Notes: generated by a model from the sequence alone, not told the origin. Shown: positions 18,169 to 26,286, numbered from the stretch's first letter. The stretch is 64,000 nucleotides of DNA from Clostridium lundense DSM 17049 (GCF_000619945.1 NZ_JHVC01000020.1:1-64000); one strand, 5' to 3'. A program made the numbers and translations.

Positions 18169-19026
18169 ATGAGTAAAAAATTTGGATTAGGAAAAGGATT
18201 AGGAGCTCTTATTCCTGAGAATATTAATGAAGATATACCTAGCGATAATAATGTAAATGAATTGTCCATAGATTTAATTAGGCCGAATAGTGAACAACCT
18301 AGAAAAAATTTTGACGAAGAAGGAATAATTCAATTATCTCAGTCCATTCAAGAGCACGGGCTAATCCAACCAATAATAGTTAAAAGTGAAAACAATATTT
18401 ATACAATAGTAGCAGGAGAAAGACGTTGGAGAGCGGCTAAGTTGGCTGGACTAAAAAAAATTCCTGTAATTATTATGGATTTAAGTGATAAAGAAGTACT
18501 AGAAATATCTTTAATAGAAAATATACAAAGGCAAGACTTAAATCCTATAGAAGAAGCTAAAGCCTATAAAAAACTTATTTATGAATTTAAATTAACCCAA
18601 GAAGAATTAAGCAAAAGATTAGGCAAATCAAGAACAGCTATTGCTAATTGCTTAAGATTGCTAAATTTAGATGATAGGGTTCAAGAATATTTAATTGACG
18701 GAGTTATATCAGAAGGACATGGTAGAGCGATTTTAGCATTGTCAGATAAGGAATTACAATATAAAGTTTCTCAAACAATTATTGATGAAAATCTCAGTGT
18801 AAGAGAGACAGAAAAAATTATAAGGGATTTAGTAAATACAAAGAGCAACGATAATAAAAAAAGTGATAAGTCAGATAATCCATACTATATAGATATCAAA
18901 AACAGATTAGAAGAATTCTTTGGAACAAAGGTACAGATTAATAGTAAAAAAAATAAAGGTAAAATTGAAATACAATACTACTCAGAAGAAGATCTTCAAA
19001 GAATACTTGATATTTTAAAATTATAA
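18169..19026 (+). CDS. parB: Chromosome partitioning protein ParB (Spo0J)
   Basis: 285 residues. N-terminal KKFGLGKGLGALIPEN is the short ParA-stimulating segment seen in Spo0J; the CTPase/arginine patch is GERRWRAAKLAG; the HTH reads TQEELSKRLGKSRTAIANCL; the C-terminal dimer domain closes the protein. Starts 6 bases after parA, with the AGGAGG inside the parA 3' end at a longer than usual spacing. Its cognate parS sites are at 17231 and 19044. Confidence 0.97.
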   Translation: MSKKFGLGKGLGALIPENINEDIPSDNNVNELSIDLIRPNSEQPRKNFDEEGIIQLSQSIQEHGLIQPIIVKSENNIYTIVAGERRWRAAKLAGLKKIPVIIMDLSDKEVLEISLIENIQRQDLNPIEEAKAYKKLIYEFKLTQEELSKRLGKSRTAIANCLRLLNLDDRVQEYLIDGVISEGHGRAILALSDKELQYKVSQTIIDENLSVRETEKIIRDLVNTKSNDNKKSDKSDNPYYIDIKNRLEEFFGTKVQINSKKNKGKIEIQYYSEEDLQRILDILKL

Positions 19027-19043
19027 TAGAAATGGACATATAA

Positions 19044-19059
19044 TGTTTCACGTGAAACA
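19044..19059. promoter_or_regulatory. parS: parS centromere site 2
   Basis: TGTTTCACGTGAAACA, a perfect palindrome and exact consensus parS, 17 bases after the parB stop and just ahead of the DUF4446 gene. With site 1 it brackets parA-parB. Confidence 0.98.
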
Positions 19060-19080
19060 AAACTGGAAGGAGAAGAATAC

Positions 19081-19584
19081 ATGAATAACATACTAAGTAT
19101 TATAGATAGCTTTCAAAATATAATTATTGCAGCACTTGTAGCTATGGTAATAATATTATTTTTTATGGTAATTATACAATTAAAGGCTATTAATAAATTA
19201 GAAAATAGATATAGAAAACTTATGAGAGGCACTGATAATAAAAGTATTGAAGAACTAGTTACTATGCATTTAGACAAGATAGACAAGGCTAGTGAGCAAA
19301 CTGAATATATGATGGAATTATATAAATCATTAAATAATAGGGTAGATACGTGTGTTCAAAGAGTATCAATAGTTAGATATAGAGCTTTTGAAGATGTTGG
19401 TAGTGATTTGAGTTATTCAATTGCATTATTAGATAATAAAAATAATGGTGTTATTCTTACAGGTATTTATGGTAGAAATGAAAGTACAACTTATGCCAAA
19501 CCTATAGACAAAGGATTATCAAGATATGAACTTTCAGATGAAGAGAAATATGTATTAGAAGATGCAATGAATAAATCTATATAA
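19081..19584 (+). CDS. DUF4446 family membrane protein
   Basis: 167 residues, one N-terminal membrane segment (about 13-35, IIAALVAMVIILFFMVIIQL), a short helical linker, then a globular part with RVSIVRYRAFEDVGSDLSYS and a C-terminal YELSDEEKYVLEDA. This is the pattern of DUF4446 proteins, which often follow parB in clostridia; their function is unknown. AAGGAGA precedes the ATG. parS site 2 is between it and parB. Confidence 0.8.
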   Translation: MNNILSIIDSFQNIIIAALVAMVIILFFMVIIQLKAINKLENRYRKLMRGTDNKSIEELVTMHLDKIDKASEQTEYMMELYKSLNNRVDTCVQRVSIVRYRAFEDVGSDLSYSIALLDNKNNGVILTGIYGRNESTTYAKPIDKGLSRYELSDEEKYVLEDAMNKSI

Positions 19585-19594
19585 AATATGAATA

Positions 19595-19636
19595 AAAAAC
19601 CTCCTTTATGGCAATATTACCTAAAAGGAGGTTTTT
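19595..19636 (+). terminator. Terminator hairpin whose 3' arm is the next gene's ribosome binding site
   Basis: AAAAACCTCCTTT (19595-19607) pairs perfectly over 13 bp with AAAGGAGGTTTTT (19624-19636). The 3' arm holds the GGAGG of the downstream 84-residue gene and the T-run of a terminator, and the ATG follows 2 bases later (19639). Folding would therefore both end the DUF4446 transcript and hide the ribosome binding site. Confidence 0.8.
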
Positions 19637-19638
19637 AC

Positions 19639-19893
19639 ATGACAATATGCGTTTCAGAAGAACTTAAATATATAATACAAGAATTAAAAAAAAGAGGATA
19701 TAAGGTAATTACATCACTAGATGATGAACCATGTGAAGCGGTAATATGTGATTTGAAAAATGGTGGATTATCAAAACTAAGCATGAAAAATACTTTGAAT
19801 AGAGATGGCACTTTAATTGTAGATATAGGATATAAGACTATAGATGAAATAGAATACATACTTAATAATAGAACTTATAGTTCCATATTTTAA
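19639..19893 (+). CDS. Small YkuS/UPF0180-like protein
   Basis: 84 residues: ICVSEELKYIIQELKKRGYKV, then EPCEAVICDLKNGG and TLIVDIGYKTIDEIEYIL. A helix followed by a short beta-alpha fold resembles the UPF0180 (YkuS) family of spore-formers, function unknown. I set the start at ATG 19639, with GGAGG 7 bases upstream; longer in-frame starts read through the hairpin. The assignment to UPF0180 is by general resemblance only. Confidence 0.72.
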   Translation: MTICVSEELKYIIQELKKRGYKVITSLDDEPCEAVICDLKNGGLSKLSMKNTLNRDGTLIVDIGYKTIDEIEYILNNRTYSSIF

Positions 19894-19949
19894 AATGTTA
19901 ACAAATTTATAAAATTTCATAATAAAATCTAATTAATTTATAGAGAAAT

Positions 19950-19991
19950 AAAAGCCAAAGATTATAGTAAAATATATTAATCTTGGCTTTT
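19950..19991. terminator. Bidirectional terminator between convergent genes
   Basis: AAAAGCCAAAGATTA (19950-19964) pairs with TAATCTTGGCTTTT (19978-19991) with one bulged base; A-run on one side and T-run on the other serve both the UPF0180-like gene and yyaC. Confidence 0.85.
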
Positions 19992-20012
19992 TAAATTTTA
20001 AATTAATATATT

Positions 20013-20606
20013 CTATCTAGATATAGCAGCTTTCTTTATAGGTCTTTCTAATCGCCTACCGCCTATAGTTTTTAAAACAGAGTGATAAATTCCATTAGAA
20101 ATTATGTCTGCAAGTGTAATTACTGTATGTAATCTTGTGTTTTGTAAAACCATAAATTCTAGGGCACCAGAAATATTAACTATACCAGTTATACTTAAAT
20201 TACCAACTGGTGGTAATTTTTTATTCATTGCAGAACCAGGTGATAAAGGTTTTTCTTCAACACATATGTTTCCTATGTTTTGAATACTTCCAAGACAAGC
20301 ATCTACTGCGATTATATATGGATTTTTAAATTTTTGATTTATTTCCTTTATAATGTCTTTTAAATTCTTAGCATGAACAGGGCTTTCTAGACTTCCGTAT
20401 ATATAAAAATTATCTCTGGATAAAAATCGAAGTTTATGTCCGACTAATGGCCCAAGACTATCACCTGTTGATCTATCAGAACCTATACAAAGTAAGATAA
20501 TTGTTCTTTTAGATTTAACAATGGGTAGTAAATAATTATATAAAGTATCTCTTAATAATAGTGTAGAATTATTCAATGATGAATCAATAATAACCTTTTT
20601 TTCCAT
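20013..20606 (-). CDS. yyaC: Spore protein YyaC (DUF1256, GPR-protease-like fold)
   Basis: 197 residues. LLCIGSDRSTGDSLGPLVGHKL (from about 38) and the later AVDACLGSIQNIG and KPLSPGSAMNKKLPPVG stretches are the marks of DUF1256/YyaC, a sporulation protein related to the germination protease GPR and to hydrogenase-maturation endopeptidases. Its precise role is not known. On the minus strand, head-to-head with nothing: it lies downstream of the YtvI-like gene and its ribosome binding site sits inside that gene's terminator arm. Confidence 0.9.
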   Translation of the reverse strand: MEKKVIIDSSLNNSTLLLRDTLYNYLLPIVKSKRTIILLCIGSDRSTGDSLGPLVGHKLRFLSRDNFYIYGSLESPVHAKNLKDIIKEINQKFKNPYIIAVDACLGSIQNIGNICVEEKPLSPGSAMNKKLPPVGNLSITGIVNISGALEFMVLQNTRLHTVITLADIISNGIYHSVLKTIGGRRLERPIKKAAISR

Positions 20607-20650
20607 AAAAAAACCTCCTATATGGAATTGTGTCCATAAGGGGGTTTTTT
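20607..20650 (-). terminator. Terminator of the YtvI-like gene containing the yyaC ribosome binding site
   Basis: Read on the minus strand: AAAAAACCCCC, an inner stem TATGGA/TCCATA, then AGGAGGTTTTTTT directly before the yyaC ATG. One bulge and one mismatch interrupt the stem. The layout is the same as at 19595-19636: the 3' arm is both terminator T-run and ribosome binding site. Confidence 0.75.
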
Positions 20651-20660
20651 ATACATATAG

Positions 20661-21716
20661 TTATAATACGTCTACACCTTTTAGAACTTTATAAAACACT
20701 ACTAAAAATATACAAAAGAACATTCCTAAAATACCATTTACTTTTAATCCTATAAAGATAGCTGCTAAAACGGAAACAGGATGGATACCTAAAGAAGAGG
20801 ATACTATTTTTGGCTCAAGTATTTGTCTTATTATAGTAACTATTATGTACCATACAATTATACCTATTGCAACAAAATAATTTTTATTAATAAATAAATA
20901 TAGTAAGGCTAATGGAATATAAATTCCCCCTATACCTAATATAGGAAGTATGTCAAATATTGCTGCTACTATACTTAATAAGACAGCGTATTTGACTCTT
21001 AATATTAAAAAGCCAATCATAGTTTCAACAAAGGTTATGGATATAACCAATAAGTAAGATAATAAGTAGGTTATAATCATTTTTTTACATTGCGTAATTA
21101 TATTTTGTAATTTACTTTGATCATCAGATGAAACATAATTTAAAAGTCTATTTTTTGTGGAAGCAAGATCTTTGGTAAAAAAGTAGGTTGAAAGTAGTGT
21201 AAATAATATTACCATTAATAAATATGGAATATAAGTTAAAAATGAAATTACGCTTTGAATAATCTTACTTGTAACTAACATTGTAAAATTTGAAATTTTA
21301 GATAAAGAGCCAAATAAATTTTTTTCAATAGCATTTATTATTGATGGATCTAAGTTATTATAATATACTTTTAAGTTTTCAAAGAAATTATATATATTAT
21401 TTGAGTTATTTGTTAAGTAAGTTTGAGTGTTTTTTCCTAATTGTATAGCTTCCTTAGTAAGAGAAGTTATACCAAAAGATAATATAAATATTATCATTGT
21501 AAAAAACACTAATGTAGTAATTAAGGCAGATATCCATTTTTTTATCTTAAATTTATTTATTAATAATTCTGTAGGCTTTTTTAGAATCAAAGAAAAAATA
21601 TAGGCTAATATAAAAGGTAATGCGTAATTTAAGGATTTACATAACAATACAAAAGTAAGTGTATATATAATAAAGAATAGTATAACCTTATCAAATTTAT
21701 TTATAAGCTCATTCAT
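20661..21716 (-). CDS. AI-2E/PerM-family membrane protein, YtvI-like
   Basis: 351 residues with about seven to eight membrane segments and a soluble loop near 85-150 that is typical of the AI-2 exporter (PerM, UPF0118) superfamily. FDILPILGIGGIYIPLALL and RQILEPKIVSSSLGIHPVSVL are the family's conserved C-terminal motifs. The wording of these motifs is close to YtvI, the sporulation membrane protein, and the next gene is sporulation gene yyaC. Substrate unknown. Starts 4 bases after the desulfurase gene. Confidence 0.8.
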   Translation of the reverse strand: MNELINKFDKVILFFIIYTLTFVLLCKSLNYALPFILAYIFSLILKKPTELLINKFKIKKWISALITTLVFFTMIIFILSFGITSLTKEAIQLGKNTQTYLTNNSNNIYNFFENLKVYYNNLDPSIINAIEKNLFGSLSKISNFTMLVTSKIIQSVISFLTYIPYLLMVILFTLLSTYFFTKDLASTKNRLLNYVSSDDQSKLQNIITQCKKMIITYLLSYLLVISITFVETMIGFLILRVKYAVLLSIVAAIFDILPILGIGGIYIPLALLYLFINKNYFVAIGIIVWYIIVTIIRQILEPKIVSSSLGIHPVSVLAAIFIGLKVNGILGMFFCIFLVVFYKVLKGVDVL

Positions 21717-21720
21717 AGGA

Positions 21721-22869
21721 TCACTTCCTTTTCCATATTGTATATAAGCTATTTATAGTGTACTCTATATCTTCAAGTGTATTAAAAAAACCTAGACTAA
21801 ATCTAACTGTACCACTTGGAAAAGAACCTATTGTTTTATGTGCTAATGGTGCACAATGAAGGCCTGATCGTGTGGCTATTTTAAATTCATTGTCAAGTAT
21901 ATAAGATAACATTGAACTATTCATGTTTTTAAGTCCAATGGAAACTGTTGGTACATAGGATATATTTTTATCATATCCATATATGTTAATAAAGTCTAGG
22001 TTTAATAATTTTTCTAAAAATACTTTAAATAAATGGGATTCATTTTCTACAATATAGTCCAGACCTATATTTTTAATAAAATTTATACCTTGATATAAAC
22101 CAACTATACCAGGAGTATTTAAAGTTCCACTTTCAAACTTATCTGGTAAAAATGTAGGTTGAAATATATTTTCAGATTCACTACCAGTTCCGCCTTCTAT
22201 AAAAGGTAGAGCTTCATTATTCAGTTCATCACATATCATAAATCCACCAATGCCTTGAGGTCCCAATAGGCCTTTGTGACCAGTAAAAGCTAAAGCACTA
22301 CAATTTAATTTATTAAAATCTAAGGGAATTGCTCCTGCTGTTTGAGCAGAATCAATAATAAAATATATGCCTTTTTCTTTACATATCTTACCTATTTTTT
22401 CTAGAGGCTGTATAGAACCTATTACGTTTGAAGCATGAGACATTACTACAACTTTAGTATTGGTTTTAATTTTACTTTTAAATTCCTCTATAGAAAGTAG
22501 CCCATTAGGAGAACATTGTATTATGTCAACCTCTATATTTTTATATGTTGCAATTGAACTTAAAGGTCTTAATACAGAATTATGTTCCATAGATGAAGTT
22601 ATTATATGCCAATTATCTTTTATTGTAGATTTTAATAATATATTTAATGAAGCAGTGATATTAGAAGTGAAAATTATATTCTCAATTTTATTAAAGTTAA
22701 AAAATTCGCTTATTGCTTTTCTGCAATTATATACTATTCTACTACTTTCTAATGCATTAGAGTATGCTCCTCTTCCAGGGCTCGCACCAATATTTTTCAT
22801 GTAGTTTAACATACCATCATATACGCAGTCTGGCTTTGGATAAGAAGTAGCAGCATTATCTAGATACAC
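21721..22869 (-). CDS. Class V aminotransferase / cysteine desulfurase-like protein (EF2568 type)
   Basis: 382-residue PLP enzyme. YLDNAATSYPKP at the N-terminus, HNSVLRPL, SHASNVIGSIQPL, the PLP Lys in ALAFTGHKGLLGPQGIG and the RSGLHCAPLAHKTIG Cys loop are those of the SufS/CsdB-like class. The subgroup (TIGR01977, named for Enterococcus EF2568) is linked to selenium-dependent molybdenum hydroxylase loci, and here yedF and a Se/S carrier-like gene are divergent neighbours. GTG at 22869 is the only reasonable start; AAGGAG is 13 bases upstream, which is long. Confidence 0.88.
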   Translation of the reverse strand: MYLDNAATSYPKPDCVYDGMLNYMKNIGASPGRGAYSNALESSRIVYNCRKAISEFFNFNKIENIIFTSNITASLNILLKSTIKDNWHIITSSMEHNSVLRPLSSIATYKNIEVDIIQCSPNGLLSIEEFKSKIKTNTKVVVMSHASNVIGSIQPLEKIGKICKEKGIYFIIDSAQTAGAIPLDFNKLNCSALAFTGHKGLLGPQGIGGFMICDELNNEALPFIEGGTGSESENIFQPTFLPDKFESGTLNTPGIVGLYQGINFIKNIGLDYIVENESHLFKVFLEKLLNLDFINIYGYDKNISYVPTVSIGLKNMNSSMLSYILDNEFKIATRSGLHCAPLAHKTIGSFPSGTVRFSLGFFNTLEDIEYTINSLYTIWKRK

Positions 22870-23073
22870 TTTTATAGTAATCAGCTCCTTAATAATAAAT
22901 AAGTTACTTTTTATGTATTTTAAATTTACTCATAAACTTACCTTATTTATCATGTATTTGCTATAATTATAATATAATATTTACATTATATAGTATAAAG
23001 CAAAATTTTAAAATTGTATATTAATTATGTATATATTATTATATAAGTTATAGACAAAATTCTTGGTTTCAGA

Positions 23074-23152
23074 GGAAGTTTTTACTCCCACTAAAGCTTA
23101 GAAATGATTATCCAAGGATTTATTTCCACTTTGAAGAAGGTGGGAGTAAAAA
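23074..23152 (-). repeat. Copy of dispersed intergenic repeat with hairpin
   Basis: The complement of 23074-23105 reads ATTTCTAAGCTT then TAGTGGGAGTAAAAACTTCC, aligned base for base with 40112-40143 at about 26 of 32 positions. In addition TTTTTACTCCCAC (23079-23091) is the reverse complement of GTGGGAGTAAAAA (23140-23152), so the copy can fold. The rest of the 334-base gap 22870-23203 is AT-rich and must hold the divergent promoters, which I cannot place firmly. Confidence 0.6.
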
Positions 23153-23203
23153 GCGAGTAATAATCGGATAAAATTATAAATATTAGTTAAGGGGGAATAT
23201 AGT

Positions 23204-23791
23204 TTGAGTAAAGTTATAGACTGTAGAGGATTAAGATGCCCAGAGCCAGTAATTCAAACAAAAAAATATTTTGAATCTATTAGTGAAGGGGAAGCAGAAG
23301 TAGTAGTTGATAATGAAATTGCAAAGAATAATATATTAAAACTTTGTAAAAATAGTGGATATAAAGGTGAATTGAAAGAAGAAAATCATGGATTTTATAA
23401 AATAGTTATAAATAAAGAAATTCAATGTAAATGTGAGGAAGGAATAGAATTTAATAATATATTTACTATAGTTATTTCCACTAATAAACTTGGTGAGGGT
23501 AGTGAGGAGTTAGGGGCTATATTAATGAAGAGCTATTTATTTGCCTTATCAGAAAGTGATCAAGTACCTACTAATATAATATTTTTAAATAGTGGAGTAA
23601 TGCTAACTACCTCAGGATCAGAAGTATTGAGCAGTTTAAAAACACTTCAAGAAAAAGGAGCTAATATACTAAGTTGTGGTACATGTTTAGATTATTATAA
23701 TTTGAAAGATAAATTGGAAATTGGAGAGATATCCAATATGTATACTATAGTAGAAAAAATGAATAACTCTAATAATACTATAAAATTATAA
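23204..23791 (+). CDS. yedF: Selenium metabolism protein YedF
   Basis: 195 residues. The N-terminal TusA-like domain (1-75) has DCRGLRCPEPVIQTKK with the single Cys of the CPxP motif; the C-terminal half (about 95-190) is DsrE-like with LSCGTCLDYYNLKDKLEIG. This two-domain form is the YedF family (TIGR03527) found with labile-selenium systems. TTG start at 23204 with GGGGG 10 bases before. Divergent from the desulfurase gene and followed by a Se/S carrier-like gene; selD is not in the window. Confidence 0.9.
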   Translation: MSKVIDCRGLRCPEPVIQTKKYFESISEGEAEVVVDNEIAKNNILKLCKNSGYKGELKEENHGFYKIVINKEIQCKCEEGIEFNNIFTIVISTNKLGEGSEELGAILMKSYLFALSESDQVPTNIIFLNSGVMLTTSGSEVLSSLKTLQEKGANILSCGTCLDYYNLKDKLEIGEISNMYTIVEKMNNSNNTIKL

Positions 23792-23806
23792 TTTTTGGAG
23801 GATAAA

Positions 23807-24055
23807 TTGGAAAAATATTATCTTATAATTTTTATAAATACATTAGATGCTATGGAAGCAGAGAGTGTTTTAAAAGAAAATAATATTCCAGTAACTATTA
23901 TGCCTACTCCAACAAATATAACTAAGAGTTGTGGTATAAGCATAAGAATAGAGATTGATTATATAGAAAAGGTTTTAAAAATTAAAGATCGTGGTAAAAT
24001 TAAAATAAAAAATATCTATGTACAAAAAAATTCCAACTATGAATTATATGTTTAA
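23807..24055 (+). CDS. DUF3343 putative Se/S carrier-like protein
   Basis: 82 residues: YYLIIFINTLDAMEAESVL, the PTPTNITKSCGISIRIE loop with a conserved Cys, and IKIKNIYVQK. The family (Pfam Se_S_carrier, formerly DUF3343) is thought to carry or bind selenium or sulfur. GGAGG lies 5-6 bases before the TTG at 23807, so the longer in-frame TTG at 23795 is rejected. Probably co-transcribed with yedF. Confidence 0.85.
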   Translation: MEKYYLIIFINTLDAMEAESVLKENNIPVTIMPTPTNITKSCGISIRIEIDYIEKVLKIKDRGKIKIKNIYVQKNSNYELYV

Positions 24056-24102
24056 ATATTATATAATTTAAATAAAAAACGCTGAGGTGAACTATACAAA
24101 TA

Positions 24103-24963
24103 ATGAAGAATAATATTTACTTATTTAACATACAATGGCATAAGCTATTGGATTACATCGATGACGAGAAGTTATACAAAATACTTTATAATACTATAAG
24201 AGTTGTTATTATACTTATATTAATGTATATAATAATAAAAGTTGGCAATAAAGTTATAAATAGATTTGTTGAAAAACAGAGTGAAATGAAATTTTCTTTA
24301 GATGAGAGAAAATCTAAAACTTTAGGAGCAGTATTAAAGAGTATACTTAAATATTCCGTTTATTTTTTTGGTATATTTATAATCATGGAAATGCTTTTTG
24401 GCATACAAGGATTAACCTTTGCAAGTATAGGTGGTGTAGCCATAGGATTTGGTGCACAAAATATAGTAAAGGATATAATAAATGGTTTTTTTATATTGTT
24501 TGAGGACCAATATGCAGTAGGAGATTATGTAACTATACAAGATAAAAATGGAATTGTTGAAAGTATAGAATTAAGAATTACAAGAATGAGAGATTTTAAT
24601 GGAGACCTTCATATAATTCCTAATGGTTCTATAAGAGAAGTTACTAATCATTCTAGAGGAAATAGGGGAATATCAGTAGACGTAGATATTGCTAATGATG
24701 AAAATGTAGACAAGGCAATTTTAGCTATAAAAGAAGTATGCAATAAATTTAAAGATGAGAATGAAAATATAGTTGATGGACCTAATGTTTCAGGAATAGT
24801 TCAACTTAAAGAGACGGGAACTACTATTAGAATAGTTGGAAAGGTAAAACCTATGACACAATGGGATATAGAAATGGAATTAAGAAAAAGAATAAAAGAT
24901 GTATTGGATAAGGAAAATATAAGTAGACCATACCCTAGGATAAGAATACTAAAGGAGGAATAA
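24103..24963 (+). CDS. Small-conductance mechanosensitive channel (MscS family)
   Basis: 286 residues. Three membrane helices are expected: about 28-48, 80-100 and the pore helix LTFASIGGVAIGFGAQNIVKD (about 103-123), with the Gly/Ala-rich packing pattern of MscS TM3. The cytoplasmic beta domain follows with FEDQYAVGDYV and RDFNGDLHIIPNGSI. It releases solutes on hypo-osmotic shock. The DUF951 gene begins one base after its stop, and its end carries that gene's AAGGAGG. Confidence 0.94.
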   Translation: MKNNIYLFNIQWHKLLDYIDDEKLYKILYNTIRVVIILILMYIIIKVGNKVINRFVEKQSEMKFSLDERKSKTLGAVLKSILKYSVYFFGIFIIMEMLFGIQGLTFASIGGVAIGFGAQNIVKDIINGFFILFEDQYAVGDYVTIQDKNGIVESIELRITRMRDFNGDLHIIPNGSIREVTNHSRGNRGISVDVDIANDENVDKAILAIKEVCNKFKDENENIVDGPNVSGIVQLKETGTTIRIVGKVKPMTQWDIEMELRKRIKDVLDKENISRPYPRIRILKEE

Positions 24964-24964
24964 A

Positions 24965-25174
24965 ATGAATAAAGTATTTAATCTTGGAGACATAGTTGAA
25001 ATGAAAAAGACACATCCATGCGGAAGTAAAGAATGGAAGATAATAAGAATGGGGGCTGACATAAAGATAAAATGTTGTGGATGTGACAGAATAATAATGC
25101 TTGAAAGAAGCAAATTTGAAAAAGATATGAAAAAAGTGGTTAAAACTAGCGAAGAAATAGAAAATAATGAATAA
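24965..25174 (+). CDS. DUF951 small protein
   Basis: 69 residues: VFNLGDIVEMKKTHPCGSKEW, IIRMGADIKIKCCGCDRIIMLERSKFEK. The HPCGS and CCGCDR Cys pairs suggest metal binding. DUF951 genes commonly sit between mscS and rpsF in Firmicutes; function unknown. AAGGAGG is 6 bases before the ATG. Confidence 0.9.
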   Translation: MNKVFNLGDIVEMKKTHPCGSKEWKIIRMGADIKIKCCGCDRIIMLERSKFEKDMKKVVKTSEEIENNE

Positions 25175-25180
25175 AACATA

Positions 25181-25209
25181 TTGATTTTTGCTTTTTTTAG
25201 TGATAAAAT
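25181..25209 (+). promoter_or_regulatory. Promoter of the rpsF operon
   Basis: TTGATT (25181-25186), 17-base spacer, TAAAAT (25204-25209), placed just before the S6 leader hairpin. Moderate consensus match. Confidence 0.55.
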
Positions 25210-25210
25210 A

Positions 25211-25262
25211 TCTTGTAGTCCCTGCTGTGGAAACCACAGCCGTTAGTCCAAGGGGAGGAGGT
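25211..25262 (+). promoter_or_regulatory. S6:S18-type ribosomal protein leader
   Basis: A perfect 7-bp hairpin GCTGTGG-AAA-CCACAGC (25224-25240) is followed by CG, giving the CCG trinucleotide (25240-25242) that S6:S18 binds in this known leader class. GTAGTCC before and the GGGGAGGAGG ribosome binding site after it frame the element. Binding of S6:S18 would repress the operon. Confidence 0.8.
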
Positions 25263-25270
25263 GAATTCTA

Positions 25271-25558
25271 ATGAGAAAATATGAAACTATATTTATACTA
25301 CACCCATCATTAGACGAGGAAGCTGTTAAAGCTAACGTTGAAAAGTTTAAAGGTGTTATAGAAAATGCTGGTGGAGTAGTAGAAAATGTTGATTTATGGG
25401 GCAAGAGAAAGCTTGCTTATGAAATAGAAAAAGTTAATGAAGGTTACTATACATTAGTGAACTTTTCTGCTGAACCACAACTACCAAAAGAATTAGACAG
25501 ATTATTTAGAATCAATGATTCAGTTATCAGACATATCATCGTTAAAGAAGAAAAATAG
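25271..25558 (+). CDS. rpsF: Ribosomal protein bS6
   Basis: 95 residues. YETIFILHPSLDEEAVKANV, WGKRKLAYEIEKVNEGYYTL and the RHIIVKEE end are standard S6. It binds S18 on the small subunit platform; the S6:S18 pair likely feeds back on the leader upstream. First gene of rpsF-ssb-rpsR with AGGAGGTG before the ATG. Confidence 0.98.
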   Translation: MRKYETIFILHPSLDEEAVKANVEKFKGVIENAGGVVENVDLWGKRKLAYEIEKVNEGYYTLVNFSAEPQLPKELDRLFRINDSVIRHIIVKEEK

Positions 25559-25569
25559 GTGGTGTTTTA

Positions 25570-26001
25570 ATGAACAAAGTTGTTTTAATTGGTAGATTAA
25601 CCAAAGACCCAGAACTTAGGTTTACTCCAGGTACTGGTACAGCTGTTGCCACCTTTACGTTGGCCGTAGATAGAAGATTTTCTAAAGACGGTACAAAAGA
25701 AGCTGATTTTATCCCTGTAGTAGTATGGGGTAAACAAGCTGAATCTACGGCAAACTACATGAGTAAAGGAAAACTTATGGGAGTTGGTGGTAGAATTCAA
25801 ACAAGAAATTATGAAGCAAAAGATGGAACTAGAAGATATGTTACTGAGGTAGTTGCAGAAGAAGTTCAATTCCTTGAATGGGGAAATAAGCAGTCAGCTG
25901 CACCTCAATACGAAGGTTATGAATCTCAGACATCAGGATTTGATAGTGGATCTTATGGTGAAGATATCACTCCAGTAGATGATGGGGAGATTCCATTTTA
26001 A
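25570..26001 (+). CDS. ssb: Single-stranded DNA-binding protein
   Basis: 143 residues. OB-fold core MNKVVLIGRLTKDPELRFTP, FIPVVVWGKQAEST and GVGGRIQTRNYEAKDG; a flexible Gln/Ser/Gly-rich linker; and the acidic tip DDGEIPF that recruits repair and replication partners. Lies 11 bases after rpsF. Confidence 0.98.
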   Translation: MNKVVLIGRLTKDPELRFTPGTGTAVATFTLAVDRRFSKDGTKEADFIPVVVWGKQAESTANYMSKGKLMGVGGRIQTRNYEAKDGTRRYVTEVVAEEVQFLEWGNKQSAAPQYEGYESQTSGFDSGSYGEDITPVDDGEIPF

Positions 26002-26019
26002 ATGTGAGGAGGGAATGAA

Positions 26020-26286
26020 ATGAGTAGAGAAGCTGGAAGAGACGCTGGTGCAAGAAAAGGCGGAGCTAGAATGAGAAGAGCTAAGAAGAAGGTTTGTTCT
26101 TTCTGTATAGATAAATCAGAGTCTATTGACTATAAAGATATAAACAAATTAAGAAAATATATAACAGAAAGAGGAAAGATTCTTCCAAGAAGAATTTCCG
26201 GAAACTGTGCTAAGCACCAAAGAGAATTAACTGATGCTATAAAGAGAGCTAGAAACATAGCATTATTACCATTTACAACAGAATAA
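26020..26286 (+). CDS. rpsR: Ribosomal protein bS18
   Basis: 88 residues, with an N-terminal basic extension, then KKVCSFCIDKSESIDYKD, LRKYITERGKILPRRISG, NCAKHQRELTDAIKRAR. The CxxC plus later Cys and His suggest the zinc-binding (C+) form of S18. GAGGAGG precedes the ATG. Last gene of the operon. Confidence 0.98.
   Translation: MSREAGRDAGARKGGARMRRAKKKVCSFCIDKSESIDYKDINKLRKYITERGKILPRRISGNCAKHQRELTDAIKRARNIALLPFTTE

Noticed and set aside
24935..25237. Open frames antisense to the DUF951 gene
   Set aside because: The plus-strand gene has a strong start site and a known family; the antisense frames have neither.
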